Assembly (NCBI GenBank): GCA_017436575.1 | Contig: JAFSCU010000049.1 | Location: 19,230 to 83,229, forward strand | Length of the DNA stretch: 64,000 nt | Direction of reading: 5' to 3' | Origin: Oscillospiraceae bacterium | GTDB lineage: Bacteria > Bacillota > Clostridia > Oscillospirales > Ruminococcaceae | Part shown: positions 7,719 through 16,082 of the stretch, piece after piece | How positions within the stretch are numbered: the stretch's first letter is position 1 | How the letters are laid out: every line of letters starts with the position of its first letter | Position numbers and translations under genes: made by a program | Notes under the pieces: generated by a model | Seen by the model: only the letters and a program-made list of their open reading frames with translations | What the model was told of the DNA's origin: nothing | Database searches by the model: none

Positions 7719-8360
7719 ATGTATAACTATACCAGGCAAGACTATTTCGACAAAAAACAGGATTTTTCAGATAAAATATCCGTTGCCATTATGGTGGGGC
7801 TGGTGGTACTGTCACTGATAGCAAACACTATTTTCAAGGATAAAGACCCTGCGCCTGCCAATGTTGTTACTGACATCCGTTTTCCTGCCTATGAAACAGA
7901 GGTGGAAGCAGTAAACAAGGCAATGCCTTTCCATCTGAATATAAAACTGCCTGACCAGTGGGAAGTCAAGCCCGATGGCGATACTGAAAAATTTCCACAG
8001 GTAAATCTGTACAACCCATATTTTATTTACAGCGGTGAAAATTGCATCGGTTATATCGGGTTCAACGTATTCACTCCACCGGAGGAAGAACCGGTTATTA
8101 CAAGTTATCATCAACATGTATGGCCTGTAATTGACAGCGGCATAATGCCAACATCAATAAACCAGTATATGATAGTGCGACTGACAGACAAGTTTGAAGC
8201 CGGTTACTGTGAGCTGAATGTGGCCGAAAAAGCAGCTGATGCTGTGCTGTGCTATAACAGGGATGTGCACAATATGGTGGGTATAGTGCTGGAAAAAGGC
8301 GTGGCAGATGAGGCCGCCCTGCAGCAGATATGTCTTTCACTGAGTTTTTCAGTGGCTTAA
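7719..8360 (+). CDS. Single-pass membrane protein, paralogue of the BlaR1-like sensor domain
   Basis: A 213-residue protein: a short polar N-terminus, one membrane segment (about 22-38) and an outer domain of about 165 residues. The domain aligns by eye with the C-terminal sensor of the M56 protein at 4550-6232: IKLPDQWEVKPDGD against a similar PDSW...DADG stretch, then IGYIGFNVFTPPEEE, HxxVWP, FEAGYCEL, and a final helix-strand. No enzymatic motif is visible. It may bind the same ligand as the sensor or act as a decoy or accessory subunit. It has its own promoter and terminator and a GGAG ribosome-binding site. Confidence 0.7.
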   Translation: MYNYTRQDYFDKKQDFSDKISVAIMVGLVVLSLIANTIFKDKDPAPANVVTDIRFPAYETEVEAVNKAMPFHLNIKLPDQWEVKPDGDTEKFPQVNLYNPYFIYSGENCIGYIGFNVFTPPEEEPVITSYHQHVWPVIDSGIMPTSINQYMIVRLTDKFEAGYCELNVAEKAADAVLCYNRDVHNMVGIVLEKGVADEAALQQICLSLSFSVA

Positions 8361-8372
8361 AAATGTATAATG

Positions 8373-8400
8373 ACACCGCAGGTTTCTGCGGTGTTTTTTG
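8373..8400 (+). terminator. Intrinsic terminator
   Basis: Arms ACACCGCAG (8373-8381) and CTGCGGTGT (8386-8394), GTTT loop, T-run. Confidence 0.85.
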
Positions 8401-8641
8401 TTTGAACACATAATTCTATTATTGTATACCTTTATGCTACAACATACAGCAGTTAAATATTAAACAGGTTGTTTTTTAATATTTTCATCTGTTGTTAATA
8501 AAATGTTCATATTTTTGGTTTATACTGTAATTAATAAAAAGATTTTCTCTCCCTCTTAATAAAATATACTTCCCCTTTAGCAAAAAGACCCTGCGGGGTC
8601 TTTTTGCTTTTTGCATAAAAATTTTCCTTTTGCCCACAATG
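8401..8641 (+). promoter_or_regulatory. AT-rich leader of the spoVA genes with terminator hairpin and possible sigma-G promoter
   Basis: No gene is visible. A strong stem-loop (arms 8580-8591 and 8596-8607, loop TGCG, then T-rich) blocks read-through just before the spoVA genes. After it, GCATA (8613-8617) and CACAAT (8635-8640) are 17 bases apart, a fair match to the forespore sigma-G pattern, which fits known forespore expression of spoVA. The leader to the spoVAC start codon at 8660 would be only about 12 bases. Confidence 0.45.
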
Positions 8642-8659
8642 AAGCAACGAGGTGAAGTA

Positions 8660-9109
8660 ATGAAAACAAGAAAAGAAGAATACACCCGCATGGTACACAA
8701 GGCCAGTCCCCCGTCGCGGCTGGTAAAAAACTGCCTGTGGGCCTTTGTCATTGGTGGCAGTATATGTGTTGCAGGTGAAGTATTGTATGAATTTTATGTC
8801 AATATGAACTTTATAAACAGTGACGCCCGTCTGATGGCCAGCATAACACTGATAGGACTGTCTGCCCTGTTTACAGCCATGGGCTGGTATGGCAGACTGG
8901 CAAAAAAAGCAGGTGCCGGTACTCTGGTGCCGATAACAGGCTTTGCCAATGCAGTGGTCAGCCCTGCAATGGAGTTCCGCGCAGAAGGGTTTATCACAGG
9001 TGTGGGTGCAAAAATGTTTATTATAGCCGGACCTGTAATAGTTTACGGGGTGCTGGCTGCTGTGGTATATGGCATAATACTCCATTTCATAATGCCATTT
9101 GTGGGGTGA
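8660..9109 (+). CDS. spoVAC: Stage V sporulation protein AC
   Basis: A 149-residue integral membrane protein of the SpoVA channel, which moves calcium-dipicolinic acid across the inner forespore membrane during sporulation and germination. The sequence has a basic N-terminus (KTRKEEYTRMVHKASPPSR) and then about four hydrophobic segments with the family's WAFVIGGSICVAGE and PITGFANAVVSPAMEFRAEG stretches. The start at 8660 is chosen for the GAGGTG site; an upstream in-frame start lacks one. It is followed 4 bases later by spoVAD. It resembles SpoVAE, as expected in this family. Confidence 0.93.
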   Translation: MKTRKEEYTRMVHKASPPSRLVKNCLWAFVIGGSICVAGEVLYEFYVNMNFINSDARLMASITLIGLSALFTAMGWYGRLAKKAGAGTLVPITGFANAVVSPAMEFRAEGFITGVGAKMFIIAGPVIVYGVLAAVVYGIILHFIMPFVG

Positions 9110-9113
9110 AGGA

Positions 9114-10118
9114 ATGAAAAGATATATAGAACTTACCAAACCTGTCGCCATAACAGCACACAGCTGTGTCGGTGGCAAAAAAGAAAAAGAAGGACCTCTG
9201 GCACAGGGATTTGATTTGCTGAGCGGTGACGATTACTTTGGGCGGAAAACCTGGGAAAAAGCCGAAACTGCAATGCAAAAACTGGCAATAAGAGCACTGC
9301 TGGACAAACGAAATCTGAAAATCAGTGACGTGGATATAGCCTTGGGCGGAGATTTATGCAACCAGATAACCAGTACCGGTTTTGCCTACAGGGATATACC
9401 CATTCCATTTATGGGTATGTATGGGGCATGCAGTACAATGTCACTTACTATGGCAACAGCCGCCTGTCTTATCAGCGGTGGTATAGTGGACAACGCCATT
9501 GCAGGTGCCAGCAGCCATTTCTGTACAGCAGAAAGGCAGTTCCGCACACCGCTGGATTATGGTGGCAAACGCACCCCCACTGCACAGTGGACAGTGACAG
9601 GTGCAGCAAATGTATTTCTGGAAAGAGAGGGCAAAGGCCCTTTTATTACACGAGTATGCTTTGGCAAAATCGTCGACCTGGGTATAACTGATGCCAATAA
9701 TATGGGGGCAGCAATGGCACCTGCAGCAGCAGCCACTCTGGTAAACTATTTTATACACAGCGGAAAAAAGCCAGACGAATATGACGCCATATATACAGGC
9801 GACCTGGGCAGTGTAGGCAGCCAGCTATTGAAACAACTGATGGCAAAAGAAGGTTTTGAACTGGCAAACCATATAGACTGCGGTCTGATGATTTACGACA
9901 GCAAAAGGCAGAATGTGCCTGCCGGTGCCAGTGGCTGTGGGTGCAGCGGCTGTGTGCTGGCGGCTGACATACTGCCTAAACTGGAGAAAAGACAACTGAA
10001 CAAAATACTGTTTATGGCCACCGGCGCATTGCTGTCCACCACCACCACAATGCAGAAAGAAAGCATACCGTCTGTGGCACATCTGGTGGAGATTGTGGCA
10101 GACAAGGAGGATATATGA
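9114..10118 (+). CDS. spoVAD: Stage V sporulation protein AD
   Basis: A 334-residue protein with a thiolase-like fold, the dipicolinic-acid-binding subunit of the SpoVA complex on the outer face of the forespore inner membrane. Family features include TAHSCVGGKKEKEGPL near the N-terminus, the Cys-containing GMYGACSTM loop, and the CGLMIYD and GCGCSG segments. The start at 9114 follows an AAGGA site; a slightly upstream in-frame start would overlap spoVAC. The stop overlaps the spoVAE start by 4 bases. Confidence 0.95.
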   Translation: MKRYIELTKPVAITAHSCVGGKKEKEGPLAQGFDLLSGDDYFGRKTWEKAETAMQKLAIRALLDKRNLKISDVDIALGGDLCNQITSTGFAYRDIPIPFMGMYGACSTMSLTMATAACLISGGIVDNAIAGASSHFCTAERQFRTPLDYGGKRTPTAQWTVTGAANVFLEREGKGPFITRVCFGKIVDLGITDANNMGAAMAPAAAATLVNYFIHSGKKPDEYDAIYTGDLGSVGSQLLKQLMAKEGFELANHIDCGLMIYDSKRQNVPAGASGCGCSGCVLAADILPKLEKRQLNKILFMATGALLSTTTTMQKESIPSVAHLVEIVADKEDI

Positions 10119-10471
10119 ACTATCTGTGGGCATTTATAACAGGCGGAACAATATGTGTAGTGGGACAGATACTGATAGACCTGACAAAGCTGACACCGGC
10201 CAGAATACTGGTGGGTTTTGTGGTCAGTGGGGTTATACTTTCTGCATTGGGACTGTGGCAGCCTGTGGTAGATTTTGCCGGTGCCGGTGCCACTGTGCCT
10301 ATTATCGGCTTTGGTCATACTCTGGCACAGGGTATGAAAGAAGCCGTGGCAAAAGACGGCATAGTGGGTATATTTACAGGTGGCTTCACCGCCTGCGCCG
10401 GAGGTGTGGCCGCCAGCCTGATTTTTGGGTTTATTGCAGCGGTATTTGCCAGACCAAACAGCCAGAGCTGA
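10115..10471 (+). CDS. spoVAE: Stage V sporulation protein AE (SpoVAEB type)
   Basis: A 118-residue membrane protein with about four hydrophobic segments, the third member of the minimal SpoVA channel set. It carries the WAFITGGTICVVGQ and VPIIGFGHTLAQGMKEAV segments that parallel SpoVAC. The ATG overlaps the spoVAD stop (ATGA-type overlap), so the three are translationally coupled. The other spoVA genes of Bacillus (AA, AB, AEA, AF) are not present here; many Clostridia have only AC-AD-AE. Confidence 0.93.
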   Translation: MNYLWAFITGGTICVVGQILIDLTKLTPARILVGFVVSGVILSALGLWQPVVDFAGAGATVPIIGFGHTLAQGMKEAVAKDGIVGIFTGGFTACAGGVAASLIFGFIAAVFARPNSQS

Positions 10472-10480
10472 TTTTCATAC

Positions 10481-10510
10481 AAAAAGACGCCTTAACAAGG
10501 CGTCTTTTTC
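10481..10510. terminator. Bidirectional terminator between spoVAE and sdaAA
   Basis: Arms AAAAAGACGCCTT (10481-10493) and AAGGCGTCTTTTT (10497-10509) with a 3-base loop, between convergent genes. Confidence 0.85.
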
Positions 10511-10530
10511 AATAAGTAAAAATATAAAGA

Positions 10531-11400
10531 TTATTTGCATATACCACAGGCAGCACAGGCTGACGGTGTTGTTGCACAGCCGCCCATAGCTGTTTCACGC
10601 AGTTCCACTGGAATGCGTTTGCCTACTGCATACATAGTATCCAGCATTTCGTCAAAAGGAATAAGCTGTGGGATGCCTGCCAATGCAATTTCGCTGGCGA
10701 TAAGGGCATTTGCCACACCGGAAGCATTTCTGTTCTGACAAGGATATTCCACCAGACCGCCTACAGGGTCACATACCAATCCCAGCATGTTCTGCAGAAC
10801 TGTTGATGCTGCTGCAAGACACATCTGTGGAGAGCCGCCCATAAGTTCTGTTGCGGCTGATGCAGCCATAGCTGATGCCACACCAACTTCTGCCTGGCAA
10901 CCGCCTACTGCTCCTGCAACTGTGGCATTTCTCATAGCCAGATAACCGATAGCGCCTGCGTTGAACAATGCATCAATCAGCTGACTGTCTGAAAAACCAT
11001 ATTCTTCCTGCATTGCCAGCAGCATGCCCGGTACTACACCGCAGCTGCCTGCTGTAGGGGCGGCAACAATTACACCCATTGTGGCGTTTACTTCCAGCAC
11101 GCCCATTGCATACATAATTGCTTTACTCAGCAGATTGCCACAGATGTTTTTGCCCTGTGACTGATAAGCCTGCAGCTTTTTTGCTTCGCCACCAATAAGC
11201 CCACCCATTGATTTCAGGTCTTCAGTAATAGCGCTGTGGACAGATGTTTTCATAATGGAAAGTGCTTTTGCCATTCTGGAATACACTTCCTGCTGTGATT
11301 TTCCTGTCCGGCTGATTTCTCTGGTTATCATAACCTGGGAAATGGATAAATCATTTTCCATACACAGCCACAGCAGTTCTTTTGCGTTTTTAAAATCCAT
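10531..11400 (-). CDS. sdaAA: L-serine dehydratase, iron-sulfur-dependent, alpha subunit
   Basis: Catalytic subunit of the two-subunit [4Fe-4S] enzyme that converts L-serine to pyruvate and ammonia. The 289-residue length matches the Clostridia/Bacillus alpha subunit. Cysteines at 275, 282, 285 and 288 close to the C-terminus include the cluster ligands, and the GSCGVVPGM loop is conserved. The gene follows sdaAB with a 13-base gap and precedes a terminator, so the order is symporter, beta, alpha. It has a GGGGGAGA ribosome-binding site. Confidence 0.95.
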   Translation of the reverse strand: MDFKNAKELLWLCMENDLSISQVMITREISRTGKSQQEVYSRMAKALSIMKTSVHSAITEDLKSMGGLIGGEAKKLQAYQSQGKNICGNLLSKAIMYAMGVLEVNATMGVIVAAPTAGSCGVVPGMLLAMQEEYGFSDSQLIDALFNAGAIGYLAMRNATVAGAVGGCQAEVGVASAMAASAATELMGGSPQMCLAAASTVLQNMLGLVCDPVGGLVEYPCQNRNASGVANALIASEIALAGIPQLIPFDEMLDTMYAVGKRIPVELRETAMGGCATTPSACAACGICK

Positions 11401-11413
11401 CTTCTCTCCCCCC

Positions 11414-12082
11414 TTAAGCCTGTACTATCATTACATCACGGACAAATTCATTCTGTTTGATTTCGTCTGCAATTTCCTGTGGCAGAATACCGTCCGATTC
11501 AACTATTGTGTATGCTGTATGACCTTTTGCTTCGCGGAAAAGACGCATAAATGCAATGTTGATTTTTCTGTCGCTGATGCATTTTGTAATATGCGCAACC
11601 ACACCGGGTTTATCCTGCTGGATTACAATAACAGCACTGTATTCGCCGGAAAAGTCCACTTCTACACCGTTGATACCAACAATTCTTACCTTGCCACCAC
11701 CTATGGATTCACCGCGGACTGTCATCTGTCTGCCCTTTTCGCCTGTCATGGCAATTTCAACTGTGTTTGGATAAACTTCTGTATCTTCGTGGTTTTCAAT
11801 AAACCGATAGGAAATGCCCAGGCTGTCTGCAATTTCAAAGGAGTTTCGTATGCGTGTATCATCAGTTTCATAGCCCATGATACCGCCGATAAGTGCGCGG
11901 TCTGTGCCATGGCCACGGTATGTTTTGGCAAAGGAACCGTAAAGTGTAAAGCTGGCTGATTTTACTTTTTCACCCAGCATTTTCTGTGCCAGATATGCTA
12001 TTGCGCAGGCACCGGCTGTGTGAGAGCTGGATGGGCCCACCATATTTGGGCCCAGCACTTCAAATACGCTGATAAATGCCAT
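11414..12082 (-). CDS. sdaAB: L-serine dehydratase, iron-sulfur-dependent, beta subunit
   Basis: A 222-residue partner of SdaAA. The N-terminal domain carries the GPSSSHTAGACAIA substrate-loop motif (about 16-29) and the C-terminal 75 residues form an ACT domain (SAVIVIQQDKPGVVAHITKCISD), which in this family has been linked to serine or allosteric binding. The gene lies 13 bases downstream of the symporter gene. Splitting into alpha and beta chains is the Firmicutes form; Gammaproteobacteria have one fused chain. Confidence 0.95.
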   Translation of the reverse strand: MAFISVFEVLGPNMVGPSSSHTAGACAIAYLAQKMLGEKVKSASFTLYGSFAKTYRGHGTDRALIGGIMGYETDDTRIRNSFEIADSLGISYRFIENHEDTEVYPNTVEIAMTGEKGRQMTVRGESIGGGKVRIVGINGVEVDFSGEYSAVIVIQQDKPGVVAHITKCISDRKINIAFMRLFREAKGHTAYTIVESDGILPQEIADEIKQNEFVRDVMIVQA

Positions 12083-12095
12083 GTTTTCTCCTTTA

Positions 12096-13304
12096 TTATT
12101 TGTTTTTGATTTTCTTTTTGTAAATTGTGTCTACGATAATGCCGATTGCGTTGTCACCGCACACATTGCAGGCTGTGCCGAAAGAGTCCTGTGTGATGTA
12201 CAAAGCCACCATAATAGCGCAGATAGGTCCATTAGGGTCGCCTGCAACTGTGCCGAATATCATATACAGGAAAGGCAGTGCTGTCATAATTGAACCGCCC
12301 GGTGCACCTGGGGATGCAACCATAGCCACACCCAATGTCATAATGAAAGGAATTACTGTTGCCAGGCTGATTGGCAGCTGGTTCATAAGGCAAACTGCTG
12401 TAGCGCAGGCTGTGATAGTAATCATAGAGCCGGCCATATGAATATTGGCACAAAGAGGTACAACAAAATTTCTGATTTCTTCGCTGATACCATGTGTTTC
12501 TGCACACTGCAGGTTAACAGGAATTGTTGCAGCTGAAGACTGTGTGCCCAAAGCTGTTGTGTAACCTGGAATCTGATTTTTCAGCAGATTAACAGGGTTT
12601 TTCCCGCTTACAAAGCCAGCCAGAACAAACTGCAGCACAATGCAGACAATATGCATTGCAATAACAACCAGGAATACTTTCCAAAGAATGCCCAAGATAG
12701 CAAATGTTTTGCCGCTGCGTGTCATATCAACAAATGTGCCACAGATGTACAGTGGCAGTAGTGGGATGATTGCTGTGTGCAGTGTTTTGTCGATGATTTT
12801 TGAAAAATCGCTCATAACATTGTACAGGCTGTCACCGATTTCATTGCCGCGCATTGTGGACAGGCACAGGCCCATTATAAACGCCAGCACTACTGCGGAC
12901 AGTGTGTCAAGCAGTGGAGGAATTGAAATTGAAAAATATGGCGCCACAGAAACACCGCTGGTTGCGGCAATCCGGTCCAATGCCTGAGGGCTCATAAAAC
13001 TTGGGAACAGTGTGGATGCCACCAGATATGAAGAAGACCCTGCAATAAGTGTGGATGCATAGGACAGTGCCACAGTGATAATCAGCAGCTTGCCTGCACC
13101 CTGTGAAAGATCAGCAATACCCATAGTAACATATGCCAGAATCATCAGTGGCACAACGAACTTAAGAAATGTGCTGAAAAAGCCTGAAAGTGTAACAACA
13201 GCTCTTGCCACAAATTCCGGCATGTAAAGGCCGATAAGAATACCGACAACGATTGCAATAAGCAATTTTGGGATAAGACCCATTTTGATTTTTTTACCAG
13301 TCAT
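12096..13304 (-). CDS. Dicarboxylate/amino acid:cation symporter (DAACS), probable serine transporter
   Basis: A 402-residue protein with eight or more hydrophobic segments and the family's helical hairpin signatures: a serine-rich SAATIPVNL stretch and the MAGSMITI and TQDSFGTACNVCGDNAIG segments that line the substrate and sodium sites in Glt/SstT proteins. Directly followed by both serine dehydratase subunits, it most likely imports L-serine (or threonine) with sodium for deamination. This is inferred from context; glutamate or aspartate cannot be excluded. Start has an AAGGAGAA site. Confidence 0.88.
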   Translation of the reverse strand: MTGKKIKMGLIPKLLIAIVVGILIGLYMPEFVARAVVTLSGFFSTFLKFVVPLMILAYVTMGIADLSQGAGKLLIITVALSYASTLIAGSSSYLVASTLFPSFMSPQALDRIAATSGVSVAPYFSISIPPLLDTLSAVVLAFIMGLCLSTMRGNEIGDSLYNVMSDFSKIIDKTLHTAIIPLLPLYICGTFVDMTRSGKTFAILGILWKVFLVVIAMHIVCIVLQFVLAGFVSGKNPVNLLKNQIPGYTTALGTQSSAATIPVNLQCAETHGISEEIRNFVVPLCANIHMAGSMITITACATAVCLMNQLPISLATVIPFIMTLGVAMVASPGAPGGSIMTALPFLYMIFGTVAGDPNGPICAIMVALYITQDSFGTACNVCGDNAIGIIVDTIYKKKIKNK

Positions 13305-13669
13305 GATTGTTCTCCTTATGGTTTAGGTGATAATTTTGTCGGCTTAACTATAACACTAGCACATCAATAAATCAAATTAATGTATTTTATCTTATCCATT
13401 AATTTATTTTATGTATTTATAATATTTATTACGGTATATATGCATTATCGTTCTCAATACAGACAAAACAAAAAGAGCGGCCTTCCCTACCGCTCTTTTT
13501 GAATCTGAGAAAAAAATTATAGTGTTATTTACAATCTGTCATAGAGAATTGCTGGTCAAAATGTCACTTTCCTATTGACCTTTTGACAATTTTAATATAC
13601 CATTAAATCAAGCTTTAATCAAATTAATGATTTTTATATATTCGTTAAAAAATTTTTATGAGGTAGATT
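13305..13669. promoter_or_regulatory. Divergent regulatory region with a repeated AATCAAATTAATG box
   Basis: The intergenic region between the divergent serine unit and the LysR gene holds the 13-bp sequence AATCAAATTAATG twice in the same orientation (13370-13382 and 13617-13629), one copy near each start. They are candidate LysR-regulator contacts. No gene is visible. The region also holds the hairpin listed at 13470-13500. Confidence 0.45.
13470..13500. terminator. Terminator-like hairpin in a divergent region
   Basis: Arms AAAAAGAGCGG (13470-13480) and CCGCTCTTTTT (13490-13500) with a 9-base loop. Its place between two divergent genes is unusual; it may insulate the two promoters. Confidence 0.65.
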
Positions 13670-14551
13670 ATGGAATCCCGTCAGCTGTGGACATTTATCA
13701 ACGCCGCAAAAATGGGCAGTTTTTCAAAAGCTGCCGAAAGTCTGGGCTATACTCAGGCAGCAGTAACCATACAGATAAAAAATCTGGAAGAAGAGCTGGG
13801 TGTAAAACTGTTTGACCGTATCGGCAAACAGGTGGTACTGACCAATCGGGGTAAGAAACTGCTGGTACACGCCCACAACATTTTCAAGGAAGTAAACCAG
13901 GCCAAAAACGAACTGCGCCCAGATGGCGAGCTGGACGGCAGGCTGGTAATAGGAACAAACGAATCACTGTGTTTTTCCAAATTGCCTGCTCTGCTGACAT
14001 ATTTCCGTGAGCACCACCCTAAAATGAACATCAGTATTGTGTTTGACTCTCCTGACCCTCTGCTGGAAATGATGGAACACAACAAAGTGGATATTGTTTA
14101 TTTTCTTGACGAGCCAAGATATTCCAACAGCTGGAATAAAGAAATGGAAGAAGAAGAGCCGGTGGTGTTTGTATGTGCCAGCCGCTGCCGATTTGCAGGA
14201 CAAAAAAATGTAAATATAGAAGAATTTCTGGACCAGCCGTTTTTCCTGACAGAAAAAAACGCCAACTATCGCAGGGCGCTGGATAAATATCTGGCTTCAA
14301 AAAACATAGAGCTGACCCCTTTTGTTGAAATCAGTGACACAGAGTTTATTCTGAAAATGGTAGAACTGAACAACGGTATGTCCTTTCTGCCTAAATTTGC
14401 AGTGGAAAAAAGTGTGGCGGAAGGTCGTCTGGCAATAGTGGATACAGCCGAACCCCAGATTTCAATGTACCGCCAGATTTTTTACCATAAAGACAAATGG
14501 CTGACAAGAGAAATGCAGGAATTTATACGCGCTGCAAAAATGGATTTATAG
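13670..14551 (+). CDS. LysR-family transcriptional regulator
   Basis: A 293-residue protein with an N-terminal winged helix-turn-helix (about 1-62, with SFSKAAESLGYTQAAVTIQIKNLEEELGV, the LysR signature) and a periplasmic-binding-like effector domain (about 88-290). Divergent to the serine symporter-dehydratase unit, it probably controls that unit and itself, perhaps in response to serine or a related amino acid; the effector is inferred only. The start is supported by GAGGTAG. A terminator follows at once. Confidence 0.9.
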   Translation: MESRQLWTFINAAKMGSFSKAAESLGYTQAAVTIQIKNLEEELGVKLFDRIGKQVVLTNRGKKLLVHAHNIFKEVNQAKNELRPDGELDGRLVIGTNESLCFSKLPALLTYFREHHPKMNISIVFDSPDPLLEMMEHNKVDIVYFLDEPRYSNSWNKEMEEEEPVVFVCASRCRFAGQKNVNIEEFLDQPFFLTEKNANYRRALDKYLASKNIELTPFVEISDTEFILKMVELNNGMSFLPKFAVEKSVAEGRLAIVDTAEPQISMYRQIFYHKDKWLTREMQEFIRAAKMDL

Positions 14552-14558
14552 CATAATG

Positions 14559-14586
14559 AAACCGACCTGAAAACAGGTCGGTTTAT
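14559..14586. terminator. Bidirectional intrinsic terminator
   Basis: Arms AAACCGACCTG (14559-14569) and CAGGTCGGTTT (14574-14584), AAAA loop, between convergent genes. Confidence 0.85.
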
Positions 14587-14589
14587 CTT

Positions 14590-15357
14590 TTAATCAGCAA
14601 TATAAAGTTTGTTTGGTTTTCTTCTTTCAAATTTTGCCTTCATTACCATAAAAGCACCTTTTAACAGGATTTCAGGGAAATCCCTCGCATCAGTGGGGCA
14701 TATTTCCACACAGCGCATACAGGTAATGCATTTGTCTTTATCTGTAATTTTAAAATTATCCATTGGAATCGCACCTGTTGGACATTTTTTTGCACACAGA
14801 CCGCAGTCGATGCATTTCTTGCTTGCCTTTGGTTTAAAAGGAACACCCCCCATTTCTACATAAGGGAAATTTCCCGGCACAGCCAGCTCTTTGAATTCAG
14901 CCTTTTCGGCCAGCACAGCTTTTATTCTTGATGCAAATTCTTCAATTTCCTTTTTGTCATCTGCATCAGGACGACTGGATTCAACCTGTGGCATAATGGA
15001 GTGCTGAACTGAAGATTCCACCGCTGCAACAGGCACAAAACCGCCAGATACCATAACATCTTTCATTTCCAGCAGTGCATCATCTACGGCGCGGTTACCG
15101 AAAACAGCCAGCAGTATAGCCTTTGCGCCGTTGCCTTTAAGTTTTTTCAGTTTATCAACTGCAGGTGCAGGAATTCTGCCCTCAAAAACAGATGATGCAA
15201 CTATAACCAGATCATCTGCAGTAAAATTATATTTCTCCCGGTCAAAATTTACATCTGACAGGTCTATTCTCACTTTGTTTTCATCCCACCGGGCACCAAA
15301 AATATCCAGAACTTTTTTTGTGCGGCCTGTGGCACTGAACAGCAATTCATAAATCAT
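14590..15357 (-). CDS. EFR1-family flavodoxin/ferredoxin fusion
   Basis: A 255-residue electron-transfer protein. The N-terminal half has a flavodoxin-like fold with the FSATGRTKKV phosphate loop near residue 7. The C-terminal half has two [4Fe-4S] motifs, CIDCGLCAKKCP and CITCMRCVEICP. This is the EFR1 (internal ferredoxin) arrangement common in gut Clostridia; physiological partners are generally unknown. The start at 15357 is taken because AAAGGAGA precedes it; the longer frame lacks a site. It is divergent from an hxlR-type regulator across a 26-bp palindrome, so it is probably redox- or stress-controlled. Confidence 0.9.
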   Translation of the reverse strand: MIYELLFSATGRTKKVLDIFGARWDENKVRIDLSDVNFDREKYNFTADDLVIVASSVFEGRIPAPAVDKLKKLKGNGAKAILLAVFGNRAVDDALLEMKDVMVSGGFVPVAAVESSVQHSIMPQVESSRPDADDKKEIEEFASRIKAVLAEKAEFKELAVPGNFPYVEMGGVPFKPKASKKCIDCGLCAKKCPTGAIPMDNFKITDKDKCITCMRCVEICPTDARDFPEILLKGAFMVMKAKFERRKPNKLYIAD

Positions 15358-15434
15358 AGTATATTCTCCTTTTTCATTTGCTGACCATTGTATCACAATT
15401 TTTCTGCAAACAGAATATGTTTCATCAAATAATT

Positions 15435-15460
15435 AGTAACTAATAATATTATTAGTTACT
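15435..15460. promoter_or_regulatory. 26-bp perfect palindrome, probable HxlR operator
   Basis: A perfect inverted repeat, half-site AGTAACTAATAAT, between the divergent EFR1 and HxlR genes. It abuts the -35 (TTGTAA, 15460-15465) of an hxlR promoter whose -10 is TATAAT (15483-15488) with a 17-base spacer. It should bind the HxlR dimer. Confidence 0.75.
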
Positions 15461-15509
15461 TGTAATGTGATTATAGGTATTTTATAATTATTGTAAATGA
15501 GGTGATTAT

Positions 15510-15899
15510 ATGTATGTACACAAAATGGAAAGAAATGTTTACTGTCCTACTGAATACGGAGTAAACGTTTTTGGCGGCAAATGGAAACCGAGAATACTAT
15601 GTCTGCTGAATATAAAAGGGGTTTGCCGATACAGAGAGATAAAACAGCTGACACCGGGCATCAGCGACAACGTGCTGGCCGGTGTGATGAAAGAACTGAT
15701 AACAGCCCAGCTGGTGGAAAGAAAACAATATGATGAAGTGCCTCTGCGCGTGGAATATTCCCTGACTGATAAGGGTAAAAATCTGATACCGGTGCTGCAT
15801 TCCATCTGTCATTGGGTGGCGGATTCTTATGGAGAAGAAGTTATGGGCACAGCAGACACCTGCCCGTATGTAGCACTGGCAAAGGAAATAGTCCTTTAA
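15510..15899 (+). CDS. HxlR-family transcriptional regulator
   Basis: A 129-residue MarR-like winged-helix protein. The HxlR signature is clear: CPTEYGVNVFGGKWKPRILCLL, then RYREIKQLTPGISDNVLAGVMKELITAQLVERKQY, and the VEYSLTDKGKNLIPVL wing. The early cysteine (residue 11, before P-T-E) matches the position of the redox-sensing cysteine in HxlR/HypR proteins. Divergent from an EFR1 flavodoxin/ferredoxin, it probably senses electrophiles or redox state and controls that gene. Start supported by GAGGTGAT. Confidence 0.92.
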   Translation: MYVHKMERNVYCPTEYGVNVFGGKWKPRILCLLNIKGVCRYREIKQLTPGISDNVLAGVMKELITAQLVERKQYDEVPLRVEYSLTDKGKNLIPVLHSICHWVADSYGEEVMGTADTCPYVALAKEIVL

Positions 15900-16082
15900 T
15901 AAAACCTCCTTTTTTCTCTTTATTAATCATATTTCCTTACCATTAAAATAAATCTTATTTCAGTTAAATTTACCATAATAAAGATTGTCTAACAACAGTG
16001 CTTATAAATTTTTTTATAATATAATTTATTATTCAATTAATTCTCCAAATTTATCAGAATACTGCTCTTGTAATTTCTGTAT
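15900..16082. other. AT-rich spacer without visible gene
   Basis: The sequence after the hxlR-type gene is strongly AT-rich. It holds a T-rich stretch just after the stop that may help end transcription, and no convincing open frame or repeat. Confidence 0.5.
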
